From positions 83,010 through 147,009 of the forward strand of contig NZIV01000063.1 of the NCBI GenBank assembly GCA_002689995.1: DNA of 64,000 nucleotides, read 5' to 3'. This document shows positions 8,368 to 17,081 of the stretch, one piece after another. This stretch comes from Fidelibacterota bacterium. GTDB lineage: Bacteria; Fidelibacterota; Marinisomatia; SCGC-AAA003-L08; GCA-2689995. Below the pieces are notes generated by a model. That model made no database searches. It had not been told where the DNA came from and saw only the letters and a program-made list of their open reading frames with translations. How positions within the stretch are numbered: position 1 is the first letter of the stretch; every line of letters starts with the position of its first letter. The position numbers were made by a program, and so were the translations under genes.

Positions 8368-9530
8368 TTAATTCCTTTTAAAATATTACAATGATTACCA
8401 AATAAATCTTTTAAAAATTGTATATCTTCATTGAAAAATCCATGACCAATGACTTGATGATGATCAATATGAAGCTGTCCCATTAATTGCCAACAACCTG
8501 GTATAGATTTTTCTATAAATTCACAATTTGGTTCTTTTGTTCCATCTAGTCTAAATGGATAGCTCATCGATATTGTATTTACAATTCCATCATTTTGATA
8601 CCATGTTGAATCCGGCGCTTTCATTGTACCTAATAATGTTCCTGACAACCATAAATCTGCATTCATTTTTAAATCTGGTAAATGTTTATTACTATCTTTA
8701 GTTTTTTTTGTACAAAAAGTAGAATAACTGAAATAGTGTACATTAGGATCTGAAATATAGCTTTGATTGAATTTCATTGAACCATCAAAAGATAGGTCAA
8801 ATTGAGATAAATTTTTTGAATTAATAGCAGAAGATTTATTAATTCTAATTAAAAATTCCCTAATTGTTTCATTTTTATTTCGACTTAAACCCCACTGATC
8901 TAAATCAAAATTATAATATTTTTCAAGAAAACCATCATCATATATTGCTCCTAAAAAAACAGCCATTTTTATTGTCATAGGAAAACTTGTCATTACAATA
9001 TCGGTTAATGTTGTACCATTTAATGGTGCAGAAATTGTCGTAATACTTTTAATGTAACCCTTATAATTTTTCGATAAAATTTCAGAATCTTCACCTACTC
9101 TCTCCATTTTCAATAAATACTCTAGCATTAATGCTGTTTGTCCTCCTTGACTATGAGAAATAATATGAATTGGATTATTTTCATCCCATTTTGGATACAT
9201 TCCTTCATAAAATTTTCCCTTTGGTTTTTGTATCAAACCATATTTTTCTGAATGCGCTACTCCATAATTGACCTGTCCTCCTTTAATTTGATAATATGCC
9301 TCAATAGCTCTATCCCAATTTGATGAAACAGGTCCAACGGAAAGTGTATATACTTCGTAGCCCTGTTCTATCAACCAATTTTGTAAATCAAATTTTCCAC
9401 CCCAATAATAAAAATTATCCATTTCATCTCTTCCCCAGCCTAGAAATCCATGTAAAAGAAAAATAGGGGTCCGAATTTCTGCTGTAAGTGATGACAAAAA
9501 AATAAGTATTATGAATTTAATACGATTCAT
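8364..9530 (-). CDS. Secreted triacylglycerol lipase-like alpha/beta hydrolase
   Basis: The 388-residue protein starts with a signal peptide (MNRIKFIILIFLSSLTAE). The mature part opens with the oxyanion-hole strand PIFLLHGFLGWGRDEM. The nucleophile elbow is HSQGG with S127. The acid is probably the Asp in QNDGIVN and the base a His in IDHHQVIGH. The order and the Trp/Gly-rich opening resemble the large bacterial lipases of Staphylococcus and Geobacillus (family I.5/I.6), which use Zn and Ca; a tryptophan-rich lid region is plausible but not proven. It likely hydrolyses glycerides or esters outside the cytoplasmic membrane. Its ATG overlaps the end of the M48 protease gene by 14 bases. Confidence 0.82.
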   Translation of the reverse strand: MNRIKFIILIFLSSLTAEIRTPIFLLHGFLGWGRDEMDNFYYWGGKFDLQNWLIEQGYEVYTLSVGPVSSNWDRAIEAYYQIKGGQVNYGVAHSEKYGLIQKPKGKFYEGMYPKWDENNPIHIISHSQGGQTALMLEYLLKMERVGEDSEILSKNYKGYIKSITTISAPLNGTTLTDIVMTSFPMTIKMAVFLGAIYDDGFLEKYYNFDLDQWGLSRNKNETIREFLIRINKSSAINSKNLSQFDLSFDGSMKFNQSYISDPNVHYFSYSTFCTKKTKDSNKHLPDLKMNADLWLSGTLLGTMKAPDSTWYQNDGIVNTISMSYPFRLDGTKEPNCEFIEKSIPGCWQLMGQLHIDHHQVIGHGFFNEDIQFLKDLFGNHCNILKGIK

Positions 9531-10773
9531 TATTTTTAGTTAAATATAATTTTAAAGCATTAATGCGTTGTAATGTTGGTGGATGACTATAATTGAGCGC
9601 GACATTCAACCAATGAGGTGTTAAATTTGATAAGTTTTCTGCTGATAATTTTTTAAGACTAGAAATTAAATTTTCAGGCTTTCCTGTCGTTTTTGCAGAA
9701 TACTCATCTGCTTCAAATTCATGTTTTCGAGATAAATAATTAAAAATAAATGCCAACACCATCTCAATAGGAGCATAAAGCATACCAAAAAATAATAAAC
9801 TAGCATAAATGGATAAATTTTCCATTTTAAAAACTGTAAACAAATCTTCATTGTTAATAAAAAGAGACATAAGATAGAACATGATACCAGATTGAACTAT
9901 CCCTAGAATTATACCTTTTTGGATATGTTTACACTTATAATGGCCAACTTCATGTGCGATTACAGCTAAAATTTCTTCATCTTTTTGTTTTTCTAACAAG
10001 GTATCAAATAAAGCTATCCTTTTTGTTTTTCCAATTCCACTAAAATAAGCATTTGAATGACTAGATCTTTTTGAGCCATCCATAACATCAACTTTTGCTA
10101 TAGGAAAATTTACTTTTTCAACATATGCCTTGATTTCTGAAAGTAGACTACCTTCATCCAGCGGTGTAAATTTGTTGAATATTGGAGCAATAAATAAATT
10201 AAAAACAGGTTGAATTGCTAAACTTAGGAGAGAAACCGCACCCCACGCATATAGCCAGGCATAACTACCTAAACCTTCAAATAAATATAAAATTAAACTA
10301 ATTATTGGAGCTCCAATAATTATTATTAAAAAATAACCTTTAATTTTATCAATAAAAAAAGTGGATAATTTCATTTTATTAAATTTAAATTTTTCTTCTA
10401 TTATAAAGTTTTTGTAAAGACTAAATGGTGTCATAATTAAATCATTAATTATATATAAAATTCCGTAAAATAATAAACCACTAATAATATCATTATTTTC
10501 AAATTTTCTTACAAATAAATCAATATGATTAAAAAATCCAAATAAAATTACTAATAATGTTAAGATTGTAAAGAATGTTGATGTGAAAAATGAAAATTTG
10601 GTGTTTTCTCGAGTATAATCTTGTGATTTTGCATATTTTTCTTTATCGTATACATCAGAAAATTCTTCTGGTAATTTAGGACTAAGTGCATTCAAATTTA
10701 ACTTATTAACTACAATAGATAATAAAAATTCAAAGACTATAGCAGAAATAATTATTAAAAAATAAATGTTCAT
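9517..10773 (-). CDS. M48 family (Ste24/CAAX protease 1-like) membrane metalloprotease
   Basis: This 418-residue integral membrane zinc peptidase has several N-terminal helices (from about 5-25, 60-80, 97-115, 145-165 and 170-195). The zinc motif is HEVGH at 274-278, followed by membrane helices and the third ligand region H-E-F-E-A-D-E around 351-357. Length and layout match Ste24/CAAX prenyl protease 1 homologs, which in bacteria are thought to act in membrane protein quality control rather than CAAX processing. First gene of the nine-gene minus-strand operon; the promoter should lie in the long gap upstream of 10773. Confidence 0.9.
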   Translation of the reverse strand: MNIYFLIIISAIVFEFLLSIVVNKLNLNALSPKLPEEFSDVYDKEKYAKSQDYTRENTKFSFFTSTFFTILTLLVILFGFFNHIDLFVRKFENNDIISGLLFYGILYIINDLIMTPFSLYKNFIIEEKFKFNKMKLSTFFIDKIKGYFLIIIIGAPIISLILYLFEGLGSYAWLYAWGAVSLLSLAIQPVFNLFIAPIFNKFTPLDEGSLLSEIKAYVEKVNFPIAKVDVMDGSKRSSHSNAYFSGIGKTKRIALFDTLLEKQKDEEILAVIAHEVGHYKCKHIQKGIILGIVQSGIMFYLMSLFINNEDLFTVFKMENLSIYASLLFFGMLYAPIEMVLAFIFNYLSRKHEFEADEYSAKTTGKPENLISSLKKLSAENLSNLTPHWLNVALNYSHPPTLQRINALKLYLTKNNESY

Positions 10774-10799
10774 TAGTTACCTACTTTGATACTTTATAT

Positions 10800-11084
10800 T
10801 CATATATATATGTTGATATTAATTTATTAAAAAATTTAAAGCTAGTATATTGATGTCTAATAATTCCTAAAGCTTTAGAAGCAATTATATTTTTTTATCA
10901 TTAATAAAAATCAACTCTGAGAGTCTAGCTCTAACTTTACTTAGTGTATGCTGAAAAATTTTAGAGATGGCTTTGCACTATTAGCTTCCTCAGATATAAT
11001 GATATTATTAAATAAGTCAAAAAACTTAAGTTTTACTTTTAAAGTATTTAAATAGGAATTAATTATATTTGATATAAAATCCAT
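10800..11084 (-). pseudogene. Possible decayed gene, broken by two frameshifts
   Basis: A minus-strand frame starts with ATG 11084 and stops at 10941 (47 residues). A second frame carries on through about 10978-10884 with an Arg/Leu-rich helix (TLSKVRARLSELIF). A third frame runs from about 10888 to a TGA at 10800 (IIASKALGIIRHQYTSFKFF). The second and third join smoothly if the T7 run at 10889-10895 had one more base. No family is recognised, and antisense reading of a lost plus-strand gene is an alternative. Confidence is low because AT-rich DNA gives such frames by chance. Confidence 0.25.
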
Positions 11085-11218
11085 TTATTTTTTTATAATT
11101 TGCAAACATTTTACAGTTAGTAATTTTACTAAATCTTAGCTAATCAAAACCGATTTAAATTTCTTAATATTTAATTTTCAACCATTATTTAACTTTATAT
11201 TTAACAATTTTGAAAAAA

Positions 11219-11386
11219 CTACAAAAAATTAATTTTTCTTTTCTCGAACTTTGTAAGTTGTACGTTAAATTCAGTATTTACAATACTATATTTATTTTTA
11301 GTTTTTTCAAATACAGAATAAATAAATGTACTTTTATCAAGATCTAAAAGTACACTAAATAAATCAAATAAAAATGTATTTTGCAT
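11219..11386 (-). CDS. Small hypothetical ORF, 55 residues
   Basis: ATG 11386 to TAG 11219 encodes 55 residues beginning MQNTFLFDLFSVLLDLDKS, with a balanced mix of charged, hydrophobic and aromatic residues. No Shine-Dalgarno motif precedes it, no family is recognised, and it lies upstream of the broken frames at 10800-11084, so it may be the first piece of the same decayed gene. A chance frame cannot be excluded. Confidence 0.2.
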   Translation of the reverse strand: MQNTFLFDLFSVLLDLDKSTFIYSVFEKTKNKYSIVNTEFNVQLTKFEKRKINFL

Positions 11387-11468
11387 TGTTATTAAAATAA
11401 GAATGATTAATAAAGTAATTATTTACTTTTTTACTTTAAAATCAATAGGCTAATATAATAATACATAA

Positions 11469-12440
11469 ATGATTCTATTCCAATTTTCTCGTAATTTATC
11501 ATATCTGATGATTACATATCTCGCCAAAAGAATTTTACATAGCATTCCAGTAATTTGGGGTGTACTTACAATTTCATTTATAATCTCTTATTTAATACCT
11601 GGAGATCCAGTATTAGCCTTGGTTGGAGATTTTTATGATGAAGAAACACTTAATCAGCTAAGAGAAGAACTTGGTCTAAATCAATCTATTTTAACTCAAT
11701 ATTTTATTTATTTAAAAAGTACATTGTCTGGAAATTTAGGGATTTCATTTCAAACAAAATCACCTGTTTCAAGTTTAATTCTAGAAAAACTAGAAATAAC
11801 TTTTATACTTGCATTTTCTGCAACATTATTTGCTTCTATAATAGGAATATTTTTTGGTTTAATTTCTGCAATAAAGTTTCATGGTACTTTTGATAGACTG
11901 TTTATATTACTATCATTAGTTGGTATTTCTGTACCAGTGTTTTGGGTAGCACTTTTACTGATTTTTTTTATAGGAGTTGAATGGAAGTTGTTACCTCCAA
12001 CTGGGTACGGTAGTTGGATATTCTACATTCTTCCTGTCATAGCACTTAGTACACGATCTTTAGCAATGATTGCTAGAAACACAAGAGCATTTATGTTAGA
12101 TATTCTAAAAAAAGATTATATACGTACTGCAAAAGCAAAAGGGCTTTCTAAAAAAATAATTTTATTCAAACATGGATTGAAAAATTTACTTGTTCCAATT
12201 ATAACAATTATTGCACACGATTTTGGTAACTACTTATCTGGTACGGTTTTAACAGAATCTATATTTGGATTGCCTGGAATAGGTAGAATGCTTCTCAATG
12301 CAATAATGCAAAGAGATTTTCCTGTTATCCAAGGAACGATCCTGTTTATGGCTTTAAGTTTTGTTTTCATAAATATATTTGTAGATTTGATTTATGGATG
12401 GATAAACCCTAAAATTAGGGAAGAATTTATACATGGCTAG
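11469..12440 (+). CDS. ABC transporter permease, DppB/OppB type
   Basis: Inner-membrane permease of the peptide/nickel (BPD) class, 323 residues with six helices. Seen are the N-terminal helix (LHSIPVIWGVLTISFIISYLIPGDP), the periplasmic segment with LREELGLN, and the EAA loop that contacts the ATPase (IRTAKAKGLSKKIILFKHGLKN). The GDPV and LGLN signatures are characteristic of the DppB branch. Homologs usually begin close to the first helix, so ATG 11508 may be the true start; neither candidate has a clear ribosome-binding site. It overlaps the next permease by 8 bases. No substrate-binding protein or ATPase gene is adjacent, so the substrate is unknown. Confidence 0.88.
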   Translation: MILFQFSRNLSYLMITYLAKRILHSIPVIWGVLTISFIISYLIPGDPVLALVGDFYDEETLNQLREELGLNQSILTQYFIYLKSTLSGNLGISFQTKSPVSSLILEKLEITFILAFSATLFASIIGIFFGLISAIKFHGTFDRLFILLSLVGISVPVFWVALLLIFFIGVEWKLLPPTGYGSWIFYILPVIALSTRSLAMIARNTRAFMLDILKKDYIRTAKAKGLSKKIILFKHGLKNLLVPIITIIAHDFGNYLSGTVLTESIFGLPGIGRMLLNAIMQRDFPVIQGTILFMALSFVFINIFVDLIYGWINPKIREEFIHG

Positions 12441-13257
12441 GTCAAATCTAAAATCTACTAAATTACAAAATGATATTTTTGGTATCATTGGATTTTTAAT
12501 TTTATGCATATTTTTATTATTACCTTTAATTCAATCTTTTTTACCTTCTCCTTTTGAACAGAATTTACAGAATAGATTATTAGAAGTTGGTTCTGGTAGA
12601 TATATTTTTGGTACTGACCAATTTGGAAGAGACTTATTCTCGCGGCTGATTTATGGTATTAGAATTTCATTGGTTGTAGGAATATTAGGAAGTGTAATAT
12701 CTTCACTGATTGGCATTTCTATTGGTTTATTATCTGGTTATTTTGGTGGTAAAATTGACTCTATTCTTATGCGATTAACAGATATGATTATGGGCTTCCC
12801 TACATTATTATTATTAATTGCGCTCTCAGCTGTAATGGAGCCCGGTATAAAAACCGTAATTATTGCAATTAGTTTTGTATCTTGGACTGGAATGGCAAGG
12901 ATTGTACGAAGTCAAGTATTATCCATTAAAACAGATGAATTTATTTATGCAGCAAAATCATTAGGTTTTTCAGAATTTAAAATCTTACTTCACCACGTTT
13001 TGCCAAATTGTATAGGACCAATATTAATTTCATTTACTCTAGGAATTTCTGGAGCAATTATGGCAGAGGCAAGTCTATCCTTTTTGGGTTTAGGTATACA
13101 GCCACCTATGCCAAGCTGGGGTATTATGATAAGTGAAGGTAAAGCTTTTTTTAGAATTGCCCCTGCTTTATCAATATTACCAGGATGTGTAATTGCATTT
13201 GCAGTTATAGGATTTAATTTATTAGGTGAAGCACTTAGAGATTTACTAGATAAATAA
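12433..13257 (+). CDS. ABC transporter permease, DppC/OppC type
   Basis: Partner permease of the preceding gene, 274 residues. It has an N-terminal helix (DIFGIIGFLILCIFLLLPLI), the family's GTDQFGRDLFSRLIYGIRISLVVG segment (GTDxxGRD is the DppC hallmark), and the EAA loop ending in LGFSEFKILLHHVLPN. The two permeases form the heterodimeric channel of a peptide- or oligopeptide-type importer and need two ATPase subunits encoded elsewhere. The stop at 13255-13257 directly abuts the stop of the convergent methyltransferase gene, so transcription termination must run into coding sequence. Confidence 0.9.
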   Translation: MARSNLKSTKLQNDIFGIIGFLILCIFLLLPLIQSFLPSPFEQNLQNRLLEVGSGRYIFGTDQFGRDLFSRLIYGIRISLVVGILGSVISSLIGISIGLLSGYFGGKIDSILMRLTDMIMGFPTLLLLIALSAVMEPGIKTVIIAISFVSWTGMARIVRSQVLSIKTDEFIYAAKSLGFSEFKILLHHVLPNCIGPILISFTLGISGAIMAEASLSFLGLGIQPPMPSWGIMISEGKAFFRIAPALSILPGCVIAFAVIGFNLLGEALRDLLDK

Positions 13258-14013
13258 TTAAATTCCTAATTCATAAATTTGCAGTGTACTTTCTTCAGTA
13301 AATAGATTTAGATTATAATCTCCCCATAAATTTAAAATTTCAAACCCTGCTTCTATTAGCATTCTATTCATTGTATCTGGCCAATACATCCTTGTAGAAA
13401 ATTGACTTATTAAAAAATCTTTTTTAGTCTTTGAAGAGTAATACCAAGTTAATTGATTTATCTCTTTATCGGGATCATAATTATTAGTTTCCTCAATTGT
13501 AACTTCTTCGTTTATTTGAGAATCAAAATATTCTATTGTAGAATAGCGTAAATTTTCTGGTCGATAATAATGAAGAGGTGAAGGCATGTATATATCAATA
13601 TAAAACTTGCCATTTGCTTTTAAATGATTTTTCACACATTTAAAACATGCTTCAACTTGTTCATTTTTTAAAAGATGTAAGAGTGAATTATAGGCAATTA
13701 TTATAATGTCAAATCTCTTTTTAAGATTAAATTTTGTAATATTACCATGTATAAATTTTGCATTATCAAATCCATGATTTGAGGATTGCTTTAAAGCGTA
13801 ATCACAAAAAGATTTTGATAAATCAATTCCTGTAATATTTAATCCTTCTTTTAATAGTGGGATAGAAACCCTTCCTGTTCCGCTTGCTAATTCTAAAACT
13901 TCATTTCCATTAGCATTTTTACATAAAAATTTCCACATTTCAAGGTCATCTTTTTTCCACCAATTCTCTTCTTCGTAACGAATTGGATTATCATATATTG
14001 AAAATTTATTCAG
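13258..14013 (-). CDS. Class I SAM-dependent methyltransferase, probable CTG start
   Basis: The Rossmann methyltransferase core carries motif I ELASGTGRVSIPL, the acidic residue ending beta-2 (TGIDLSKSF) and motif IV DIIIIAYNSLLHL. The first ATG (13938) would truncate the protein just before motif I. The same frame continues upstream with a typical N-terminus, FSIYDNPIRYEEENWWKKDDLE, up to a TAG at 14023-14025, with no ATG, GTG or TTG. CTG 14013, six bases after an AGAGG motif, is the best start and gives 251 residues overlapping the end of the TPR gene. Substrate unknown; the closest resemblance is to generic methyltransferase domain 25/11 proteins. Confidence 0.78.
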   Translation of the reverse strand: MNKFSIYDNPIRYEEENWWKKDDLEMWKFLCKNANGNEVLELASGTGRVSIPLLKEGLNITGIDLSKSFCDYALKQSSNHGFDNAKFIHGNITKFNLKKRFDIIIIAYNSLLHLLKNEQVEACFKCVKNHLKANGKFYIDIYMPSPLHYYRPENLRYSTIEYFDSQINEEVTIEETNNYDPDKEINQLTWYYSSKTKKDFLISQFSTRMYWPDTMNRMLIEAGFEILNLWGDYNLNLFTEESTLQIYELGI

Positions 14014-14686
14014 ATTCAGCCTCTAGTTGAGCTTTAATACATTCTTTAATTTGAATACGCATATATCTTAACCTCCGTTTATTCCCACCTTTTTGCTCAA
14101 CTATTTTTAAAACTTCAAGTGCTTGATGAAAATATCCTTGATTCTGATAAACTTCTGCTAAAGTAAAAGTAGCCATTCTCATACTTATTGGAACAACTTG
14201 CTCTGGAATTGTAATTGATTGGTTTTGTTTAGTATCTTTCTGAATTACTTTTTTAGTAATTTGCTCTTCAATTTGAACTTCTTTAGATTTAACTAAATTC
14301 TTTAACCAATTTGAACATTCATCGTCATTTGGTTTAATCTTTAATAAAGAAGTTGCCGAAGATTTAATTATTTTTTCATTACGATTCAAATCTTTTTGGA
14401 TACGAAATAATAGTTTCCATGCGTTGACATGAGCTGAATGACGATGTACTACAAATTTTAAAACTTTTTCGGCTTCTTGTAAATTATTTTCAAGAATATG
14501 AATTTGCGCAATAATAAAATTACCTTCAATCGACTCAGGTGCAGCCTTTAATCCATTTTTACAAATATGAGAAGCTAGCTTAAGCTCTTCATCTTCTAAA
14601 TAGATATACGATAAAATTGGAAAATATGGTGAACTTGGATTTTCATTTACTTTTTTTATTAACCAGTCTTTATCAAAAGATACCAT
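14006..14686 (-). CDS. TPR-repeat protein
   Basis: The 226-residue protein is mostly helical with tetratricopeptide-like pairs at about residues 18-120 (YFPILSYIYLEDEELKLASH, GNFIIAQIHILENNLQEAEK, NAWKLLFRIQKDLNRNEK) and a C-terminal one at about 175-205 (MATFTLAEVYQNQGYFHQAL). A charged linker (IEEQITKKVIQKDTKQNQ) separates them. It has no signal peptide. TPRs mediate protein-protein contacts; the partner is unknown. It follows the carboxyltransferase gene with 1-base overlap, so it is co-expressed with propionate metabolism genes without an obvious functional link. Confidence 0.7.
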   Translation of the reverse strand: MVSFDKDWLIKKVNENPSSPYFPILSYIYLEDEELKLASHICKNGLKAAPESIEGNFIIAQIHILENNLQEAEKVLKFVVHRHSAHVNAWKLLFRIQKDLNRNEKIIKSSATSLLKIKPNDDECSNWLKNLVKSKEVQIEEQITKKVIQKDTKQNQSITIPEQVVPISMRMATFTLAEVYQNQGYFHQALEVLKIVEQKGGNKRRLRYMRIQIKECIKAQLEAESE

Positions 14687-16269
14687 TATAAAGGAATATT
14701 CCCATGTTTTTTTTTCGGATTTTTATCTACTTTTGTTTTGAGTAACTCTAAACCACTAATAATACGATTTCGTGTTTCGGATGGTTCTATTATATCATCG
14801 ATATATCCTCGTTTTGCTGCAACAAATGGATTAGCAAATTTTTCTTTATATTTTTCTGTTAGATCGTCTATTTCTTTTTTTGAATTTTTACTACCTTTAA
14901 TTTTATTTTTCCATATAATTTCTACAGCACCCTTCGGTCCCATTACTGCAATTTCTGCTGAGGGCCATGCAAAATTTAAATCTGATCTTATATGTTTAGA
15001 AGACATCACGTCATATGCACCACCATATGCTTTCCTAGTGATTATTGTAATTTTGGGAACTGTTGCCTCCGCAAATGCATATAATAATTTCGCTCCATGC
15101 TTTATAATTCCATGCCATTCTTGATCTCTTCCGGGTAGAAATCCAGGTACGTCTACAAAAGTTATAATAGGGATATTAAATGCATCACAAAATCGAACAA
15201 ATCGAGCTCCTTTAACTGAAGAATCAATATCTAATGCTCCAGCAAGGTGAGCAGGTTGACTCGCCACAATTCCAATAGATTGACCATTCATTCTAGCAAA
15301 TCCGACTATAAGATTCGCTGCATATTCTTTATGAACTTCTAAAAATGAATTGGAATCTATAATTTTAAAAATTACACTATGCATATCATACGGTTTATTT
15401 GAATTTATAGGTACAACAGAATTTATTCCATCTGAATTAGGTTCTAAATTTTCTTTAACTAAAATAGGTGGTCTTTCCATATTATTTAATGGTATATATG
15501 ATATTAACTTTCGAATTTCTCCAAGTAATTCAATTTCATTATTATATGAAAAATGGGCAACACCAGTCCTGCTGGCATGGGTTTCTGCACCCCCTAATTC
15601 TTCCATAGTAATATCTTCATGCATAACTGTTTTTACTACACTTGGACCAGTTACAAACATATGGCTTGTTTTTTTTGCCATAAATACAAAATCAGTAATT
15701 GCAGGAGAGTACACAGCTCCACCGGCACATGGACCTAAAATTGCAGATATTTGTGGAATAACTCCAGACGCTAAGGTGTTTTTTAAAAAAATATTTGCAT
15801 ATCCTGCAAGACTGACAACACCTTCTTGAATCCTAGCACCTCCAGAATCATTTAAACCAATAACTGGTGCACCAACTTTTAATGCCATATCCATAATTTT
15901 ACAAATTTTTTCAGAAAATGCTTCAGATAACGAGCCTCCAAAGATTGTGAAATCCTGAGAATATAAAAAAACTTTTCGATTATCAATTTTACCATAACCT
16001 ATTACTACACCATCTGTCAAAAAAGATTTTTTTTCTAAACCAAAATCTGAACACCTATGCTCAACAAATGGATCTAATTCAACAAAAGATTTCTCATCCA
16101 AAAGAATTTCAATTCGTTCACGAGCTGTAAGTTTTCCTTTTTTATGTTGACTATCTAAACGCTTTTTACCACCTCCTTCTTTTGATTTGGCACGTTTTTG
16201 ATGTAGTATATTTTTTAAATTATTATAATTATGTTCGATTTTCTTTAACCCATCCTTGGACATAGTCAA
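14686..16269 (-). CDS. Acyl-CoA carboxyltransferase (propionyl-CoA carboxylase beta / methylmalonyl-CoA decarboxylase alpha type)
   Basis: The 527-residue protein has the two crotonase-like halves of biotin-dependent carboxyltransferases. Typical stretches are [15 protein letters not shown] at the N-terminus, [24 protein letters not shown] and [12 protein letters not shown] in the first half, and [40 protein letters not shown] and [14 protein letters not shown] in the second. It moves carboxyl groups between biotin and propionyl-CoA (or decarboxylates methylmalonyl-CoA in sodium-pump versions). Pairing with a B12-dependent mutase subunit just upstream supports a methylmalonyl-CoA role. The start at 16269 (or ATG 16263) gives the family-normal N-terminus and overlaps the mutase subunit gene by 41 bases. 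The biotin subunit is not in the window. Confidence 0.9.
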   Translation of the reverse strand: MTMSKDGLKKIEHNYNNLKNILHQKRAKSKEGGGKKRLDSQHKKGKLTARERIEILLDEKSFVELDPFVEHRCSDFGLEKKSFLTDGVVIGYGKIDNRKVFLYSQDFTIFGGSLSEAFSEKICKIMDMALKVGAPVIGLNDSGGARIQEGVVSLAGYANIFLKNTLASGVIPQISAILGPCAGGAVYSPAITDFVFMAKKTSHMFVTGPSVVKTVMHEDITMEELGGAETHASRTGVAHFSYNNEIELLGEIRKLISYIPLNNMERPPILVKENLEPNSDGINSVVPINSNKPYDMHSVIFKIIDSNSFLEVHKEYAANLIVGFARMNGQSIGIVASQPAHLAGALDIDSSVKGARFVRFCDAFNIPIITFVDVPGFLPGRDQEWHGIIKHGAKLLYAFAEATVPKITIITRKAYGGAYDVMSSKHIRSDLNFAWPSAEIAVMGPKGAVEIIWKNKIKGSKNSKKEIDDLTEKYKEKFANPFVAAKRGYIDDIIEPSETRNRIISGLELLKTKVDKNPKKKHGNIPL

Positions 16270-16633
16270 TTGTTACTTGTAATGAAGTTCCTGGGCCAAA
16301 CAATCTACCTACACCCATTTCCATTAAATCATTAATATCCTTATCAGGTATAATTCCACCACCTGTTAATAAACAATCACCAATACCTTCTTTTTGCATT
16401 AATTCTAATACACGAGGGAATATTGTCATATGGGCACCACTTAAAATTGACAATGCAATTACATCCACATCTTCTTCTAAGGCTGCACTAACAATCATTT
16501 CAGGAGTTTGTCTTAAACCAAGATAAATAACTTCCATGCCAGCTTCTATAAAAGCTCTCGCTAAAATTTTTATTCCACGATCATGACCATCAAGTCCTGG
16601 CTTTGCCATAATTACTCGAATTTTACGATTCAT
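16229..16633 (-). CDS. Methylmalonyl-CoA mutase, cobalamin-binding subunit
   Basis: This 134-residue protein is the stand-alone B12-binding domain of methylmalonyl-CoA mutase. The DxHxxG motif is D15-G-H17-D-R-G, with H17 as the lower axial cobalt ligand. SILSG and LLTGGGIIP form the rest of the nucleotide-tail pocket. It rearranges methylmalonyl-CoA and succinyl-CoA together with a large catalytic subunit, which is not in this window. Split mutases of this kind occur in archaea and several bacterial phyla. Its neighbour is the carboxyltransferase, giving a propionate to succinyl-CoA (or reverse) module. A generic B12-binding sensor is unlikely because the whole sequence is MCM-like. Confidence 0.92.
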   Translation of the reverse strand: MNRKIRVIMAKPGLDGHDRGIKILARAFIEAGMEVIYLGLRQTPEMIVSAALEEDVDVIALSILSGAHMTIFPRVLELMQKEGIGDCLLTGGGIIPDKDINDLMEMGVGRLFGPGTSLQVTIDYVQGWVKENRT

Positions 16634-17080
16634 TTATTTTTCCTTACTATTTAAAACAAAAGTAACAGGTCCATCATTCAAAATATACACATCCATCATT
16701 GAGCCAAATCTTCCACTTTGAACTATTATTCCATAACTTTCTAATTCATTGATAAATAGCTCATATAATTCGTTTGCTTTTCCAGGTTTTGCCGCTAATG
16801 GAAATCCTGGTCTATTTCCATTCCGCCAATCTGCGCATAGTGTAAATTGACTTATAACTAATGCCGAACCATTTACATCTTGAATTGATAAATTCATATT
16901 ATGATTTTTATCAGGAAAAATACGGAAAGATGAAATTTTTTTAGCAAGGAACTCTACATCAATTTTATTATCATTTTTATAGACACCAATTAAAATATTT
17001 AAACCAGATTCAATTTTTCCAACAGTTTTTCCTTCAATAACTACTTTAGATTGTTGCACTCTTTGTAAAACAGCTATCAA
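16634..17080 (-). CDS. dtd: D-aminoacyl-tRNA deacylase
   Basis: Dtd hydrolyses D-amino acids mischarged onto tRNA. The 148-residue protein is full length and shows the invariant N-terminus MIAVLQRVQQSKVVI, the catalytic SQFTL motif (77-81) and the Gly-cisPro motif NDGPVT (135-140) that excludes L-amino acids. It lies 1 base upstream of the mutase subunit start and 1 base downstream of the dnaE stop, so it is in the dnaE operon. Confidence 0.95.
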   Translation of the reverse strand: MIAVLQRVQQSKVVIEGKTVGKIESGLNILIGVYKNDNKIDVEFLAKKISSFRIFPDKNHNMNLSIQDVNGSALVISQFTLCADWRNGNRPGFPLAAKPGKANELYELFINELESYGIIVQSGRFGSMMDVYILNDGPVTFVLNSKEK

Positions 17081-17081
17081 A

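Larger units (their letters stand above)
10774..11468. other. Long gap with coding-like remnants but no intact gene
   Basis: These 695 bases between divergent genes hold no recognisable protein or RNA gene. They must contain the promoters of the M48-protease operon (minus) and the dppBC-like pair (plus). Several short minus-strand frames look more coding-like than random and appear to continue one another across frameshifts; they are listed separately. The plus strand also has a 35-codon frame at 10948, antisense to them. In a genome where most gaps are under 20 bases, this length suggests a gene that has decayed, or an unrecognised RNA or regulatory region. Confidence 0.5.

Noticed and set aside
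10948-11055. 35-codon plus-strand frame in the long gap (MLKNFRDGFALLASSD...)
   Set aside because: Antisense to the broken minus-strand frames; no start signal and no recognised family, so strand of any former gene is undecided.
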